From contig CM049307.1 of NCBI GenBank assembly GCA_026874595.1, positions 51,953,370-52,017,369 of the forward strand: a DNA stretch of 64,000 nt. Reading direction: 5' to 3'. The stretch comes from Sipunculus nudus (lineage: Eukaryota; Annelida; Sipuncula; Golfingiida; Sipunculidae). Every line of letters starts with the position of its first letter. Position 1 is the first letter of the stretch. Both the position numbers and the translations under genes were made by a program. Under the pieces are notes generated by a model. The model was not told the origin of the DNA. It saw only the letters and a program-made list of their open reading frames with translations, and did no database searches. Positions 62,001 through 64,000 of this stretch are shown here, piece by piece.

Positions 62001-62955
62001 TGTTTAACGATTTTAATGCAACATGTGTGCTTATATTTTAAGCATGCCCTGCAGGGCGCTTCGGGGCGAACTGCCTTTCAGAATGCCACTGTCGGGACGA
62101 AAATAATGCATGTAACTCAGACACAGGGATTTGTTCAGCTAGTTGCCATGAACATTTCGATGGCAGAACTTGTCAAGGTATGCAGTTGATTTACATGTCA
62201 TATCAGATTATATACACAGGCTAATAGATTTAGTATTACTCATCATATTTAGACTCACCTGTTTAAATTTATCCCAATTGTTGAATTCCTTAAACAAGAA
62301 TTTAACAATATAGAATATGAAATGTCTGATATTAGCAAATGACTGATACCATTGCATTTAAATTGGATGAAAGGTTCTATACTGGTTAAACTATAATATA
62401 TTGTATCCAGATACAATTTAATGATTTCACATACACTGATACAGAAAAACTTTATTCCAATATTTTAACAAATTCCTAAATTTGTATCGGATGTCAATAA
62501 ACTGTAAAATCTGTTCCTAGAAACGTCAAATTTGAAATTAAATCCTATGTAAATACAGAAAACGCATTTCATACCAAAAGCTATTACTTTAATAAAAGAC
62601 TAGGTGCAACCTCGTCAAAGTTGTACATTTCTTTTTGCCCGTGTATAAAGACATAAATTAAAAAAATAAACATGACATGAAATTTTCTCACGTTATATGA
62701 ATTGGTCTGAAATAAAAAATAAAACATGAACCTTTTCAAAACACCTGCTTGGTACAAATACAAATGCGCTTTTTGTAAAAATAAGTAAACTTAAATATAA
62801 ACTTATTTTTTTCTCAGATTGTGTAGACAACCACTTCGCTGTATATTGTGACAAGATATGTCACTGCAAAGACCCGAGAGAGGTGTGTAACAAGGCCACA
62901 GGGTTTTGTAAATCTGGATGTTCCGCTGGTTGGAAGGGAAACGACTGTCAGGCAG
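58982..62955 (+). CDS. Gene B: tandem paralogue of gene A, 5' part only; possible pseudogene
   Basis: Exons 58982-59010, 59301-59383, 60690-60815, 61429-61692, 62043-62177, 62818-62955; the rest lies beyond the window. Sizes and phases copy gene A exons 1-6 (29, 83, 126, 264, 135, 138 nt). It encodes a signal peptide, EGF module, kringle and two EGF modules, presumably continuing into an EGF array, helix and tail. Exon 3 carries an in-frame TAA at 60812-60814, one codon before the donor, where gene A has TTA. The other five exons are open with all expected cysteines. Because exon 3 is symmetric (phase 1-1), skipping it restores an open frame from signal peptide to kringle. So gene B is either a recently damaged copy, a gene lacking the first EGF module, or affected by a base error. 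Confidence 0.72.
59301..59383 (+). CDS. Gene B exon 2: signal peptide core
   Basis: Acceptor cttttgtacag, donor gtaagt. The hydrophobic core reads LFLIYFVFSCLISWTAAT. Same 83-nt length as in gene A. Confidence 0.78.
60690..60815 (+). CDS. Gene B exon 3: EGF-like module with premature stop
   Basis: Acceptor tctaaagag, donor AAG|gttttat. It encodes CPTGTFGWQCRYTCTCYPLC, then NRITDHC, CRGLTWGPGC and L, then TAA at 60812-60814. All cysteines of the module are present, so the exon is otherwise well preserved. Confidence 0.7.
61429..61692 (+). CDS. Gene B exon 4: kringle domain
   Basis: 264 nt, phase 1-1, acceptor atttacag, donor gtgagt. Landmarks: SCRYNDEYG, YQGKESTNNAGRECISWE, ASNYCRNP, KWLWCYH, WDYCTHTVRQC. 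All six kringle cysteines are kept and the frame is fully open, two codons shorter than gene A. The conservation suggests coding constraint persisted for at least part of the time since duplication. Confidence 0.9.
62043..62177 (+). CDS. Gene B exon 5: EGF-like module
   Basis: 135 nt, phase 1-1, acceptor tattttaag, donor gtatgc. It encodes CPAGRFGANCLSECHCRD, NACNSDTGIC, SCHEHFDGRTCQ. Confidence 0.86.
62818..62955 (+). CDS. Gene B exon 6: EGF-like module
   Basis: 138 nt, phase 1-1, acceptor ttttctcag, donor gtaaat. It encodes DCVDNHFAVYCDKICHCKD, EVCNKATGFC, CSAGWKGNDCQA. No exon 7 counterpart was found in the remaining 1 kb, as expected since intron 6 of gene A is about 1.26 kb. Confidence 0.87.
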
Positions 62956-64000
62956 GTAAATCCATATTCAATTATTTAATCCTTAGGTTCAATTACGTTT
63001 TGCGTGCATATCAATGGCCAACGCATTTTCCCTATAAATATGCTGTAACATAAATAATCATCAGGATTTATTACGAAGGGCTTATTTCACTTACATGAGT
63101 TTCGGAATCTAAATATCTCAATAATACATTACATGGTGTAACAAATAAATACACAATATAACCTCATCAAGTTGAGGCTTATAAGAGAGATTATAGGTTC
63201 AGCATGTACCTTTTCAAGGAATGGATACCATGAAAGTTATTTTCTTACTTAGCGGGCTGAATACATCCAGACTAGTCCTAAACATGTGAAATAAGTATGT
63301 GACATAAATTAAATGATGAATAGTGCTTCCATGGTACCTTTTTACTGCTTGTCACAGCTGTGCACTAAATATATTAGCCCTGTTTTATTTCGGTTTCTAT
63401 GAAGAATGCAATATACAAAGAATAATATTTGTTTTATTTGAAAAATGCAGCTATATGTGATAAAGGAATAGGAGGAAATACACTTGTATTTGTTACGTAA
63501 GGTGTTACGTGTATGAAAATATCATTTAACAAACATACACGGCAGGAACGAGTAACTCTCGCCATTAAATCTATATTTACTGTGAGCAAAATTCTTAATG
63601 TTCTGAGGACAACACAGGCCTTAAGGGAACGAACTTATCTTCTACTGTATCAAATGTCATTGCCCAATACTATTAGTTCATAGGAGTTCAAGGGCGAATC
63701 ATTTTTAACAAAAAAGTTTGACTGAGAATGACCTCTTGAGACACATTATTCATCACGTGCTTTTATTGATTGACTAAGGTATGGCCATGGTGAGGCGATC
63801 TCCATCGACATTCGTCTGTTCCATGAACAGCTAATTAAAATTAGTGCACCACATTCAAATTTCGTGTCGCGTCTTACCTTATATTTTCAGTTGTTACTTT
63901 TTTAGTTGTGTGCATAACATTTCTTTTAACCATTAAGGCATATTATGCAGTCATCATGTATCTTCTCCATAAATATACCTTTATGGCAGGCACAATGGTA
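62956..64000 (+). other. Gene B intron 6, incomplete
   Basis: AT-rich sequence with no EGF exon or recognisable repeat. The gene evidently continues past the window edge. Confidence 0.6.

Noticed and set aside
1-64000. CRISPR arrays, operons or prokaryotic promoters
   Set aside because: The window is clearly eukaryotic; the repeats are microsatellites, transposons and exon duplicates, with no spacer-repeat pattern.

Overview
The window is animal nuclear DNA: AT-rich, full of microsatellites, MITEs, a tRNA-derived SINE family and decayed LINEs, with small phase-1 exons separated by GT..AG introns. The style (tandem MEGF-like receptors, 'TGACCTTGACCTTG' and 'AGGTCACAGTGACCT' repeats) suggests a lophotrochozoan, most likely a bivalve mollusc. 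That placement is inference; no taxon-specific gene is present. Most long open frames are chance or repeat-derived, and the real coding sequence is split into exons of about 28-270 bp.

The main content is one complete gene and the 5' part of its tandem paralogue, both on the + strand. Gene A (17481-35006) assembles by eye into a type I membrane receptor of about 895 residues: signal peptide, one EGF-like module, one kringle domain, about 13 further eight-cysteine EGF-like modules (mostly one 135-bp phase 1-1 exon each), one transmembrane helix and a cytoplasmic tail of about 100 residues with three tyrosine motifs (YESL, YENG, YEQQ). The EGF array and tail recall CED-1/Draper/MEGF10 and SREC receptors; the kringle after the first EGF module is unusual. 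Gene B (58982 to beyond the window) repeats the first six exons with the same sizes and phases. Its first EGF exon carries an in-frame TAA just before the donor, although the kringle and later exons are intact. That exon is symmetric, so skipping it would keep the frame.

Layout: 1-830, a dispersed repeat carrying perfect oestrogen-response-element palindromes; about 1130-2480 and 14.2-22.3 kb, sequence that recurs at 38.6-39.95 kb and 56.2-63 kb, showing a tandem duplication of roughly 37-42 kb; 6.6-7.5 kb, a three-unit tandem repeat; 17.5-35.5 kb, gene A with decayed EGF exons and duplicated introns showing the array has grown and shrunk locally; 35.5-38.6 kb, no gene seen; 40.0-40.5 kb, 51.1-51.7 kb and 54.6-54.8 kb, LINE remnants on the - strand; 41.8-43.7 kb, a non-autonomous hAT-like element with perfect 19-bp termini and a second small hAT-like element nested in it; 49.4-54.2 kb, a foldback-like element with long inverted arms; four SINE copies, one with a 15-bp perfect target duplication; 56.2-64 kb, the gene B promoter region and exons 1-6.

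Exon boundaries were set by hand from splice consensus, reading phase and paralogue comparison, with no transcript data. The extracellular exons are solid; the small cytoplasmic exons are a coherent but unproven chain.
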